DNA from: Bacteroidales bacterium UBA5515
GTDB taxonomy: Bacteria > Bacteroidota > Bacteroidia > Bacteroidales > P3
Direction of reading: 5' to 3'
Length of the DNA: 9,938 bases
Assembly: GCA_002423895.1 (NCBI GenBank)
Contig: DIOL01000004.1
Coordinates: 47,449-57,386, forward strand
In this document: piece by piece, positions 1-6,796 of the stretch
How positions within the stretch are numbered: the stretch's first letter is position 1
Layout of the letters: each line of letters starts with the position of its first letter
The notes under the pieces: model-generated
Seen by the model: the letters and a program-made list of their open reading frames with translations, nothing else
The model's database searches: none
What the model was told of the DNA's origin: nothing
Translations under genes and position numbers: made by a program

Positions 1-568
1 CGATATCACGTAAAATTTTAATGTCGGTAATTGAACCATCTTTTTCAACAACAAAAGTCAACATAACTTTTCCTTTTGTTCCTGTTTCTTTAGCTTGTTG
101 AGGGTATTTTATTGATTTTTGTAAATACTCACCTAACTTTTCAACTCCTCCAGGGAATCCAGCTTCTTCTTCTACAACAGTAAAGATTTGTGTTTCTGCT
201 TCCAATTCTTCTTCTTGAACTTCAATTTCAACTTTAGCAACTGTTGCTGTTACGTTTGAAGTTTGTTGGAAACTTGTTACACTAAATTCGTTTTCAATTG
301 TTTTTGAGTCTTCAACAATTTCAAATTCTGTTGTTTCTGCTTGAGGAACATCTTCTGGTGGTGGTGGTGCAGATTCTTCTTGAGTTGCCAAAACAACTTC
401 TTCAACTTCTTGAACTGCTACTCTATCAACCAAAACAGATTCCTTTTGGTCATAACTTTTATATTCAAATGCAAATATAGTTATGCTTAAAGCAATAACT
501 AATCCTATTTGAATAAATAGAGCTTTCTTATTTTCAAGATTAGCTTTGTCTGTTTTTTTAATTTCCAT
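1..568 (-). CDS. tonB: TonB energy transducer, N-terminal part (runs off the left edge)
   Basis: The reading frame starts at the ATG at 568-566 and stays open for 189 codons to the window edge, so the C-terminal end is missing. TonB proteins carry proton-motive energy from ExbB-ExbD in the inner membrane to outer-membrane receptors. Residues 1-16 are charged and cytoplasmic (MEIKKTDKANLENKK), and residues 17-35 are one hydrophobic membrane anchor followed by FEYKSYD, a start typical of Bacteroidota TonB. A periplasmic linker follows (about 40-135) that is rich in Glu and Val, with only a short proline run (APPPPEDVP, 67-75). From about 137 a TonB C-terminal domain begins (FPGG, then KYPQQAKETGTKGKV and FVVEKDGSI, about 154-180). 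A purine-rich AAGGAAAT stretch sits at the start codon. Genomes of this phylum carry several TonB paralogues, and no receptor or exbBD gene is in view, so the substrate is unknown. Confidence 0.9.
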   Translation of the reverse strand, partial: MEIKKTDKANLENKKALFIQIGLVIALSITIFAFEYKSYDQKESVLVDRVAVQEVEEVVLATQEESAPPPPEDVPQAETTEFEIVEDSKTIENEFSVTSFQQTSNVTATVAKVEIEVQEEELEAETQIFTVVEEEAGFPGGVEKLGEYLQKSIKYPQQAKETGTKGKVMLTFVVEKDGSITDIKILRDI

Positions 569-615
569 TTCCTTAAAGTTCTATATTAAAACTATTTTTG
601 CTTAATTTCAAGTTG

Positions 616-646
616 CTAAATTACTTCTTTTTCCCAATGTCTACAA
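616..646 (-). promoter_or_regulatory. Possible promoter of the TonB gene
   Basis: Read on the minus strand there is a TTG (646-644), then 20 bases, then TAATTTAG (623-616), about 48 bases before the TonB start. The Bacteroidota consensus is TTG-N19-21-TAnnTTTG. The -33 element and the spacing fit, but the -7 element departs from consensus in its penultimate base. The 173-base gap between the kinase and tonB makes a separate promoter plausible, but this is a weak call. Confidence 0.3.
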
Positions 647-741
647 GTTTTTTCCTAAGTTTTATTCCCAATTGATGTTAGTAACTTTTGTAACTTCATA
701 TATATAAACTCAATATAACTTATTTTATTGTTCAAAAACTT

Positions 742-2412
742 TTAGTATTCAAAGCTTGAACCTCCTAAAAATTCTCTCATTACAGAAGTTGGAGGTATTG
801 ATTTATCATCAATTGTTCTGAAATTAGCAAGAAATCGAAGTAATCTTTTTGCCTCACAATAACAAACCTCACTTTCAGGAACTTCTCCAAGAAGAGGTTT
901 TGCATAAGTTTTCAAAACTCCAAGTTCGTACAAGAGAGAAGAATTAAAAATACTGTCAGCATTTTCCTGATAAGGGAAAATATGTTTTTCTTCTCCTTCC
1001 TTAACACTTTGCCAACGTTTTAAAGTATCAGTTGCTGAATAACCTCTATAACTGTAATCTCTAACAATTCTTCTTATTAAACGATTATCACTTGTGCTAA
1101 TTAAATTATGTTCATCAACAGAAATTTGAGTAAGAGCAGAAATAAAAACATTATATTTTTGGCTCTTGTCAATATGTTGAGTTAGTTTTGGATTAAGAGC
1201 ATGAATACCTTCAATAATGAAAATAGAATTTTGTTTTGTTTTTATCTTTCTTCCATCGTAGATTTTCTTACCATTAATAAAGTCAAAACGAGGAATACTC
1301 ACCTCTTCACCAGCAATAAGTTTCTCTATCTGATTATTAAAAAGTTCAATATCTAATGCATCAATACTTTCAAAATCATAATTCCCATTTTTATCTCTTG
1401 GAGTAAATTCTCTATCTAAGAAATAATCATCAAGCGAAAGTTGAATTGGTTTAAATCCCAAAACAGAAAGTTGAGTTGCTATTCTCCTGCAACTTGTTGT
1501 TTTACCAGAAGATGAAGGTCCTGCAATAAGTACAATCCTAACCTTATCTTTTCTTTTATATATCTCATCAGCAATATGAGCATAACTTTTTTCATGCAAA
1601 GCTTCCGAAACCTGAATAAGTTTAATATGATCCTTATTATCAACCACCTTATTCAAATCACTAATATAAGGAGTTCCAAGAATATTTACCCAATCCTTGT
1701 GTTCTTGAAAGACAGAAAACATTTTCTCTTGATTATTTCTGCTTTTTTGCAATTTATATGGTTCTTTTTTGTCAGGCATAATAAGTAGAAGCCCTCCATT
1801 AAAATGAACTAAATCAAAAATATTTAACAAAGAAGTTGAAGGGACAAGAGGATAATAGAAGTGATTGACTGTTCCATTGAGATAATCAACATCAACATAT
1901 AGCTTATGAATTGCCTCCATCAAATTAGCCTTATTCTCAAGCCCGACCTTTCTAAATATTTCCACAGCTTCAATGGCAGGCATATTTTTAGTAATAAAAG
2001 GATAATCGTTATAAATTATCTCATGCATCTTATCCTTTATTTGTTCAATAATATTATTGTTGAGTTCTGTAGGAAGATTTTTAATTTCAGCATAGTAACC
2101 ATTGGACATTGAATGATATATGATTGGTTCTGATTTAGGGAACACTTCCTTTGTTGCTTTATAGAAAACAAACATCAGACTCATTGCATACATTCTTCTT
2201 CCATTAGGATTAATTATATCGAAGAATTCCACAGTCTTAGGCATATAAACCTTATAGTTCAGGTTTCTAACCTTATTGTTGACATAAGCTCCTAAAATCT
2301 GGTATGGAGAATCAATTCCTGCAAACTTTATAACCTCACTCAAAGTAGAGCCAAAAGGAACCAAAAGTTTGGAATTGGTGTTTCGACAAATTATTTCAAT
2401 CATTTCTGACAT
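742..2412 (-). CDS. Nucleoside (uridine-type) kinase with N-terminal TGS/ThrRS-like region
   Basis: The 556-residue protein combines two parts. Residues 1-70 look like a TGS domain (IICRNTNSKLLVPFGSTLSEV), and residues about 71-270 resemble the region that follows TGS in threonyl-tRNA synthetases. Residues about 290-500 form a uridine-kinase/phosphoribulokinase-type P-loop kinase: Walker A GPSSSGKTT (298-306), SLDDYF (326-331), PRFDF (374-378), EGIHALNP (401-408) and DNRLIRRIVRDYSYRG (442-457). Such kinases phosphorylate nucleosides with a nucleoside triphosphate in pyrimidine salvage. Plain Udk enzymes are a little over 200 residues, so this is the long, domain-fused form common in Bacteroidota; its true substrate is not settled by the sequence. 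There are two possible starts. The first ATG (2412) overlaps tcdA by 13 bases. The Met at codon 4 (ATG 2403-2401) makes an ATGA overlap with the tcdA stop, which suggests translational coupling. Confidence 0.88.
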   Translation of the reverse strand: MSEMIEIICRNTNSKLLVPFGSTLSEVIKFAGIDSPYQILGAYVNNKVRNLNYKVYMPKTVEFFDIINPNGRRMYAMSLMFVFYKATKEVFPKSEPIIYHSMSNGYYAEIKNLPTELNNNIIEQIKDKMHEIIYNDYPFITKNMPAIEAVEIFRKVGLENKANLMEAIHKLYVDVDYLNGTVNHFYYPLVPSTSLLNIFDLVHFNGGLLLIMPDKKEPYKLQKSRNNQEKMFSVFQEHKDWVNILGTPYISDLNKVVDNKDHIKLIQVSEALHEKSYAHIADEIYKRKDKVRIVLIAGPSSSGKTTSCRRIATQLSVLGFKPIQLSLDDYFLDREFTPRDKNGNYDFESIDALDIELFNNQIEKLIAGEEVSIPRFDFINGKKIYDGRKIKTKQNSIFIIEGIHALNPKLTQHIDKSQKYNVFISALTQISVDEHNLISTSDNRLIRRIVRDYSYRGYSATDTLKRWQSVKEGEEKHIFPYQENADSIFNSSLLYELGVLKTYAKPLLGEVPESEVCYCEAKRLLRFLANFRTIDDKSIPPTSVMREFLGGSSFEY

Positions 2413-3179
2413 ATCTCTTGTTTTTCTTTTTTATTTTCATAATAACGATTATCTTTAACCTTTGGATATACTTCTTGACCAATTAATTTTCTAATAACAA
2501 CAGAAGCAATCATACAGCCAAAGATTGGAGGCATATACGAAATTGTACCTACTGCAGACCTTTTATTTGTTCCTTCCTCTAAAACCACAACATCTGGATT
2601 TACTTCTTCAGGAGAATAAACAACAGCAAAGCCATCATAATATCCAAACTTATGAATTTTCTTTCTAACCTTTGAAGCTAAAGGACAATTGTAAGATTTT
2701 GAAATATCATCAATCCTGATATTCATTGGATCCAATTTTCCTCCACTTCCCATAGATGAAACAATTGGAATGTTCATATTTAAACAATGAAGAATAAGAA
2801 ATATTTTAGGAGAAAGAGTATCAATGGCATCAACAACATAATCATATTTGTCTAACTTCAATATTTCAATCATTCTCTCATCCCTAATATACTCATCAAT
2901 TATTCTCAATTCAACCTTTGGATTAATATCTAATAATCTTTTTGAAAGAGTTTCTGCTTTTTTATTTCCCATTGTGGAATTAAGAGCAATTAGTTGGCGA
3001 TTAAGATTCGAAGGATTTATTGTATCTCCATCAACAATTGTCAATTTACCAACTCCTGCCCTGCAAATCATTTCAGCAGCATAGGCACCCACTCCTCCCA
3101 AGCCAACAATCATTACATTAGACTGTTTTAGTTTCTTTAAGCCTTCTTTCCCAAGCATTAATTCAGTTCTCGAATACAT
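2400..3179 (-). CDS. tcdA: tRNA threonylcarbamoyladenosine dehydratase TcdA
   Basis: A 259-residue E1-like enzyme of the ThiF/MoeB/HesA superfamily. TcdA (CsdL/YgdL) uses ATP to activate and cyclise N6-threonylcarbamoyladenosine at tRNA position 37, forming ct6A. Visible features are the nucleotide-binding loop GLGGVG (26-31), Asp50 at the end of the second strand, the NRQ motif (60-62), the GNKK lysines (73-74) and DAIDT (117-121). The segment DISKSYNCPLASKVRKKI (158-175), followed by FAVVYSPEE, matches TcdA in particular rather than MoeB or ThiF. There are no CxxC zinc pairs and no C-terminal rhodanese domain, which also argues for TcdA. The gene is the first of a two-gene minus-strand unit with the downstream kinase, with which it overlaps. 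It diverges from the membrane protein gene at 3367. Confidence 0.9.
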   Translation of the reverse strand: MYSRTELMLGKEGLKKLKQSNVMIVGLGGVGAYAAEMICRAGVGKLTIVDGDTINPSNLNRQLIALNSTMGNKKAETLSKRLLDINPKVELRIIDEYIRDERMIEILKLDKYDYVVDAIDTLSPKIFLILHCLNMNIPIVSSMGSGGKLDPMNIRIDDISKSYNCPLASKVRKKIHKFGYYDGFAVVYSPEEVNPDVVVLEEGTNKRSAVGTISYMPPIFGCMIASVVIRKLIGQEVYPKVKDNRYYENKKEKQEICQK

Positions 3180-3199
3180 CTTCTATAGTTTATTTAATG

Positions 3200-3207
3200 C
3201 AAAGATA
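3200..3207 (-). promoter_or_regulatory. Probable -7 element of the tcdA-kinase unit
   Basis: On the minus strand the bases read TATCTTTG, an exact TAnnTTTG element, 20 bases before the tcdA start codon. The same octamer occurs before the genes at 5865 and 8598. I find no TTG at the expected distance upstream, so only the -7 element is supported. The leader would be very short, about 13 bases. Confidence 0.5.
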
Positions 3208-3312
3208 ACAAGATTTAATAAATAGATAGTATATTAAAATGAAGTTGGATTGAACTTTATTGGAAAATTTTGACTTAAGAGTTTAACCAAATAAACAAAA
3301 ACAAGATATTAA

Positions 3313-3343
3313 TTGCAAACAAAGATAATATTAACTAATTTTG
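3313..3343 (+). promoter_or_regulatory. Promoter of the membrane protein gene
   Basis: TTG (3313-3315), exactly 20 bases, then TAATTTTG (3336-3343): a full match to the Bacteroidota housekeeping promoter consensus. It ends 23 bases before the ATG at 3367. It sits in the 187-base divergent gap between tcdA and this gene, so the two transcription units start about 130 bases apart in opposite directions. Confidence 0.7.
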
Positions 3344-3366
3344 TAGCTTGAAATAAAACATAAGAC

Positions 3367-4347
3367 ATGTTTATAAGAACTTTCAAGAAGAACTACACTC
3401 TACAGATAATATTAATAATAGTATTACCATTACTATTATGGATGCCTGCATTTATGTCAGCTCCAGAGGTCATTAAAACAAGTTATGACGCACCTTTCTA
3501 CAATTTAATTTACAATGCTCTTTCTTCAAGTAAACTTTTCTGCACCATAATTGCCTTTATCATAGTTTTATTTCAAGGAATTTTAATTAATATTATCTTT
3601 TCCAGCAATCAGCTTTCTTCAAGAAACACTCTTTTACCTGGATTTATCTACATTTTACTCCTAAGCACCAATTACAATTCCATGACCTTTAGCTCTGTGC
3701 TAATCTTCAACGCACTTATTATTATAGGCGTATATTTTCTTTTTAAAAGCTTTGACAAAAACGAAGGTTTGGACGAAATCTATAATGCATCATTATTTAT
3801 TTCCTTAGCTTTTCTTACTTATATTCCTTCCATCTTACTAATTCTTTGGATATTCCTTTCGTTTCTTAATTACAGATTTTACAAATGGCGCTATTGGCTT
3901 TTAAGTTTCTTTGGTTTTCTAACACCAATCTTATTCATATTAGCTTATTATTTTATTACCAGCTCCCTGCAAACTGCATACACAACTTACTTAAGCAAGC
4001 TTGAAATTATCCCTAACTTTTTCGTTACACTTCAACCAATAGATATAATTTTCTACATTGTAATTGGAATTTTCGCTTTGATTTCTCTTTTCAATACAAT
4101 TTCAAGTAAAGGAGATTGCAATATAAACTACAGAAAAAAAACAAATGTTTTAATTATTCTTTTATTTATTTCCCTCCTTGCCTCCTTATACTGCATCGGA
4201 AAATGTTTTATAATTTCTTTCCTTGCCCTGCCTCTTTGCTATTTGTTTTTCAATTTCTTCACAGCAAAAAGAAAGCTTATTTATTCAAATATATATTTCA
4301 CCATTCTCTTATCCCTAATCATAATTAAACTAATATTATCCCTATAA
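3367..4347 (+). CDS. Polytopic inner-membrane protein, DUF6427-like
   Basis: A 326-residue, very hydrophobic protein with about nine or ten membrane segments, at roughly 11-31, 58-80, 88-103, 107-127, 143-166, 175-198, 218-240, 261-278, 283-302 and 308-326. The middle part, a phenylalanine/tyrosine-rich stretch then FYKWRYWLLSFFGFLTPILF (171-190), resembles the (R/K)-W-R-x-W...GFLTP pattern that I associate with DUF6427, a Bacteroidota membrane family of unknown function. No enzymatic motif is visible. The Met at 3367 is preceded by a consensus promoter and is the first in frame, followed by a basic stretch (RTFKKNY) that fits a positive-inside start. The gene precedes purQ by 67 bases, but purQ has its own -7 element, so a functional link to purine synthesis is not implied. 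Family assignment is from memory of the pattern. Confidence 0.75.
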   Translation: MFIRTFKKNYTLQIILIIVLPLLLWMPAFMSAPEVIKTSYDAPFYNLIYNALSSSKLFCTIIAFIIVLFQGILINIIFSSNQLSSRNTLLPGFIYILLLSTNYNSMTFSSVLIFNALIIIGVYFLFKSFDKNEGLDEIYNASLFISLAFLTYIPSILLILWIFLSFLNYRFYKWRYWLLSFFGFLTPILFILAYYFITSSLQTAYTTYLSKLEIIPNFFVTLQPIDIIFYIVIGIFALISLFNTISSKGDCNINYRKKTNVLIILLFISLLASLYCIGKCFIISFLALPLCYLFFNFFTAKRKLIYSNIYFTILLSLIIIKLILSL

Positions 4348-4361
4348 GAATAATAAGTTAT

Positions 4362-4378
4362 AATCTATTTAATAGATT
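4362..4378. promoter_or_regulatory. 17-bp perfect palindrome before purQ: operator or weak terminator
   Basis: AATCTATT (4362-4369), a single T, then its exact reverse complement AATAGATT (4371-4378). It lies just 5 bases upstream of the purQ -7 element, where a bound repressor would block RNA polymerase. It is also 14 bases after the stop of the membrane protein gene and is followed by TTCG, so a terminator is possible. The stem has only one G-C pair (C4366 with G4375), which makes it thermodynamically weak and favours the operator reading. Confidence 0.4.
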
Positions 4379-4383
4379 TTTCG

Positions 4384-4391
4384 TACTTTTG
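4384..4391 (+). promoter_or_regulatory. -7 element of the purQ promoter
   Basis: TACTTTTG matches TAnnTTTG exactly and lies 23 bases before the purQ start, the same distance as in the promoter at 3313-3343. The -33 element is poor: the best candidate is GTTA at 4357-4360, one base from TTG and at a spacing of 23. Weak -33 elements are common where an activator or repressor takes part. Confidence 0.55.
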
Positions 4392-4414
4392 CACAAAATA
4401 AAATACAAAATAAA

Positions 4415-5104
4415 ATGAAAATTGGAGTTGTTATTTTCCCAGGTTCAAACTGTGACCACGATATTATTTACGTTCTTCAAAACCTCTTAGGACAAGAAGT
4501 TGTAGAGCTATGGCATAAAACCAATGACACTAAAGGCTGTGATTTAATTGTTCTTCCTGGTGGCTTTTCTTATGGAGACTACCTACGAAGCGGAGCAATT
4601 GCTCGTTTTTCTCCAATTATGAACAATGTAATTGAATTCGCCAACAAAGGAGGATATGTAATTGGAATCTGCAACGGATTTCAAGTTCTTACTGAGTCAA
4701 AACTTTTGGATGGAGCTCTACGCCACAACAACACACAAAAGTTTATTTGCAAAAATCAGTTCATAACTCCTCAAACAAATAACACCATCTTCACAAAAGA
4801 AGCAAAAATTGGACAAGCATATAATATTCCAATTGCTCATGGAGAAGGAAATTTCTTTGCAAGTGAAGATACATTGAAACGCTTAAACGATAACGATCAA
4901 ATTCTGTTCCGTTATTGCGATGAAAATGGAAACATCACACCAGAGTCTAACCCTAATGGTTCAATAGAAAACATTGCAGGTATTACCAACAAAACAAGAA
5001 ACGTTTTTGGAATGATGCCTCACCCAGAAAGAGCTTCCGATAAGGAATTAGGAAATATTGATGGAAGAATATTCTTTGAAAGCATACTAAAGCATATTAA
5101 ATAA
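4415..5104 (+). CDS. purQ: Phosphoribosylformylglycinamidine synthase, glutaminase subunit PurQ
   Basis: A 229-residue class I glutamine amidotransferase, close to the usual length of small PurQ (about 225-230). It hydrolyses glutamine and passes ammonia to PurL, which converts FGAR to FGAM in step four of purine synthesis. The catalytic triad is visible: Cys86 in GICNGFQ (84-90), then His203 and Glu205 in MMPHPERA (200-207). The start, MKIGVVIFPGSNCDHD, and the oxyanion region LPGGFSYGDYLRSGAIA (47-63) are diagnostic. A separate PurQ implies that this organism uses the three-part PurS-PurQ-PurL enzyme rather than the single large PurL; the partners are not in the window. The gene has its own -7 element and is closed by a strong terminator, so it is probably monocistronic. 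Confidence 0.95.
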   Translation: MKIGVVIFPGSNCDHDIIYVLQNLLGQEVVELWHKTNDTKGCDLIVLPGGFSYGDYLRSGAIARFSPIMNNVIEFANKGGYVIGICNGFQVLTESKLLDGALRHNNTQKFICKNQFITPQTNNTIFTKEAKIGQAYNIPIAHGEGNFFASEDTLKRLNDNDQILFRYCDENGNITPESNPNGSIENIAGITNKTRNVFGMMPHPERASDKELGNIDGRIFFESILKHIK

Positions 5105-5129
5105 TCCTCCCTTGTGAGGGTTAAGGTTG

Positions 5130-5177
5130 AAGGGTTTAAGGTTTAATCTCTATGAGAAACTTTAAACCCTTATTTTT
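5130..5177 (+). terminator. Intrinsic terminator after purQ
   Basis: Arms of 15 bases at 5130-5144 (AAGGGTTTAAGGTTT) and 5157-5171 (AAACTTTAAACCCTT) pair throughout, with a single G-U wobble, across a 12-base loop. An A and a run of five T (5173-5177) follow. This is the best terminator in the window and separates purQ from rnhB. A smaller hairpin (CCCT, TGTG, AGGG; 5109-5120) lies just before it. Confidence 0.8.
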
Positions 5178-5189
5178 ATCAACCAAAAT

Positions 5190-5220
5190 TAACCATTAAT
5201 AATTAACCACTAACCATTAA
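5190..5220 (+). repeat. Short TTAACCATTAA-type direct repeats before rnhB
   Basis: The 45 bases before rnhB contain three related units: TAACCATTAA (5190-5199), TTAACCACTAA (5203-5213, one base different) and TAACCATTAA again (5211-5220). They lie between the purQ terminator and the rnhB start, in the place where the rnhB promoter should be. No TAnnTTTG element is visible there, so the promoter of rnhB is not identified. Confidence 0.4.
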
Positions 5221-5224
5221 AAAA

Positions 5225-5827
5225 ATGCTTTTACCCTATTTTCAATCTCCCGAAACAATTGAGTGTGGCGTTGATGAGGCAGGAAGAGGATGCCTTTGTG
5301 GACCAGTGGTTGCAGCAGCAGTAATACTTCCAAAAGATTTCCATAACCAAACCCTCAACGACTCAAAGCAATTAACACATAAGCAAAGACAAGCCCTTAG
5401 AGAGATAATTGAAAAAGAAGCCTTAGCCTGTGGAGTTGGCTTTGTTTCAAATGAAGAAATAGATCAGATAAACATTCTTAACGCATCCTTTCTGGCAATG
5501 ACTCGTGCCATTGAGCAAATCAAAACACCTATAGAATTGCTTTTGATTGATGGAAATCGTTTTCGTTCCCAATTAACAATACCCTATAAATGTATAGTTA
5601 AAGGTGATGCAAAATACAATTCCATTGCAGCAGCCTCAATACTTGCAAAAACCCATAGAGATGAATATATGGAAACCTTAGCCAGAGAATACCCACAGTA
5701 TAACTGGCAACAAAACAAAGGCTATCCAACAAAAGAACACAGAGAAGCAATAAGACAATTTGGTATAACCCCCCACCACCGCAAAACCTTTAACCTTCTG
5801 GGTGAATTATCTTTATTTGAAGATTGA
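5225..5827 (+). CDS. rnhB: Ribonuclease HII
   Basis: A 200-residue RNase HII, the usual length. It cuts RNA in RNA-DNA hybrids and single ribonucleotides built into DNA. The four acidic catalytic residues are visible: Asp17 and Glu18 in GVDEAGRG (15-22), Asp109 in LLIDGN (106-111) and Asp128 in KGDAKYNSIAAASILAK (126-142). The C-terminal part GYPTKEHREAI...GITPHHRKTFN (166-190) contributes the substrate-recognition and tyrosine region and is intact. The first Met (5225) follows an AAAAA stretch and gives the normal N-terminus. The last bases of the gene hold the -33 element of the promoter for the next gene. A diverged second copy of the 3' end lies 0.8 kb downstream (6641-6724). Confidence 0.95.
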   Translation: MLLPYFQSPETIECGVDEAGRGCLCGPVVAAAVILPKDFHNQTLNDSKQLTHKQRQALREIIEKEALACGVGFVSNEEIDQINILNASFLAMTRAIEQIKTPIELLLIDGNRFRSQLTIPYKCIVKGDAKYNSIAAASILAKTHRDEYMETLAREYPQYNWQQNKGYPTKEHREAIRQFGITPHHRKTFNLLGELSLFED

Positions 5828-5848
5828 AATTAAAAAAGTATATCTTTG
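5817..5848 (+). promoter_or_regulatory. Promoter of the secreted-protein gene, starting inside rnhB
   Basis: TTG (5817-5819), 21 bases, then TATCTTTG (5841-5848), an exact -7 element. The -33 part lies in the last codons of rnhB. Transcription would begin near 5855, leaving a leader of only about ten bases before the ATG at 5865. This position decides the start of the downstream gene. Confidence 0.65.
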
Positions 5849-5864
5849 CAATAAAAATTTCATT

Positions 5865-6584
5865 ATGAAGAATCTTATACTTTTCATCTTCTTTTCGGTA
5901 TTAACAAACAATCTTTACTGTCAAATTCAATCTAATTTTAAATTAAGTCAAGATGACCTTTTGTCAATAAATTATTATGATTCTACTTATAGAGAAAAAG
6001 TTAATGGAGATACTCTAAGTAAATATATAAATATAGAATTCATTACTAAAGAAGAGTTTAATAGAAATAAAATAGAAGAAGAAAACTATTTTGACAGAGA
6101 CACTCTCGCTATTCGCAAAGATAATGGAGTAATTAGACTAAATTGTATTGATACAGTAGTAAAATATATAGATAATGATGATGACGGAGATAGGTATTGT
6201 CAGTATGAATATTTTGGACAAATTCCGTTTATGAATAAATATGTTGTTTCAGGTTACTTTTATGAATGGATTAATTGTTTTTTGGTAGATAAAGACTCTG
6301 GAAAAGAAACAGTATTATTTGATACTCCCTTAATCTCTCCTAATAAAAAACATATTATTTCATTTTCCTATAATCCATATCTCAATGTTATCGATTTTCA
6401 ATTGTTTTCAATCTCAGGAAATGACATTAATCTAATTACAGAATTACATTTTTCAGGATGGAATACAACTCAAAAGAATAATTTCTTTTGGGGCAAAGAC
6501 AATTCTTTTTACTTAGAAGTAATTAACCCAGAAAATTATGAAGAAATTAATGATATCTACTATATAAAAATATCAATAAAGTAA
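5865..6584 (+). CDS. Secreted protein of unknown function
   Basis: From the ATG at 5865 the product has 239 residues. The frame is open further back, to an ATG at 5802 within rnhB, but that start is upstream of the promoter and would bury the signal peptide. Residues 1-20 (MKNLILFIFFSVLTNNLYCQ) form a clear signal peptide ending in the -CQ pattern frequent in Bacteroidota exported proteins; it does not make a good lipobox, so a soluble periplasmic or surface protein is more likely than a lipoprotein. Inside are an acidic DNDDDGD run (103-109) and a Ser-Pro-Asn plus W-x-FFW pattern (158-222) that recalls strands of beta-propeller repeats, though I cannot show a full repeat set. I do not recognise a family. 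It sits between rnhB and a broken copy of the rnhB tail, which suggests that it was inserted there. Confidence 0.7.
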   Translation: MKNLILFIFFSVLTNNLYCQIQSNFKLSQDDLLSINYYDSTYREKVNGDTLSKYINIEFITKEEFNRNKIEEENYFDRDTLAIRKDNGVIRLNCIDTVVKYIDNDDDGDRYCQYEYFGQIPFMNKYVVSGYFYEWINCFLVDKDSGKETVLFDTPLISPNKKHIISFSYNPYLNVIDFQLFSISGNDINLITELHFSGWNTTQKNNFFWGKDNSFYLEVINPENYEEINDIYYIKISIK

Positions 6585-6640
6585 CTCAATTCCTATTTAT
6601 TCCAATATAATCCTTTAAAATCTTAAAGCTTTTTCAACAA

Positions 6641-6748
6641 AAAGAGCTCAAAAAAGCGATAAAACCATACAAAACACATCCAAATATTGCAAAAATCTTT
6701 AACCTTTTTAGTGAGTTATCTCTTAATTTTAAAATCTCAAAACATTAA
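6641..6748 (+). pseudogene. Decayed duplicate of the rnhB 3' end
   Basis: In the frame beginning at 6641 the translation aligns without gaps to rnhB residues 170-197 over 28 positions, with 13 identities by my count, including the closing core FNLxxELSL. The bases agree at about 52 of 84 positions, and the block TTTAACCTT is identical. The frame runs on for another seven codons (NFKISKH) to a TAA at 6746-6748, and upstream it is closed by a stop at 6608-6610. No start codon or catalytic residue is present, so it cannot make RNase HII. The divergence is too large for a recent duplication. Either an old insertion brought in a second tail, or the real rnhB end was displaced and replaced. Confidence 0.6.
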
Positions 6749-6796
6749 TTATAAGATGACTAATTAATTTTGTATTAGATTAAACACTAATTTTCC

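Noticed and set aside
298..480. Plus-strand 60-residue frame rich in Leu and Gln
   Set aside because: It is the antisense shadow of the Glu/Val-rich TonB linker.
1576..2112. Two plus-strand frames of about 70 residues (1576-1788, 1906-2112)
   Set aside because: Both are antisense to the kinase, have no promoter or recognisable sequence, and fit chance openings in AT-rich DNA.
2848..3084. Plus-strand 78-residue frame
   Set aside because: Antisense to the TcdA nucleotide-binding region, which is clearly the real gene.
4116..4328. 70-residue frame overlapping the end of the membrane protein
   Set aside because: Alternate-frame shadow of a hydrophobic coding region.
5802..5864. Longer start of the secreted-protein gene at 5802
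   Set aside because: It lies inside rnhB and upstream of the -7 element at 5841-5848, and would place 21 residues before a clear signal peptide.
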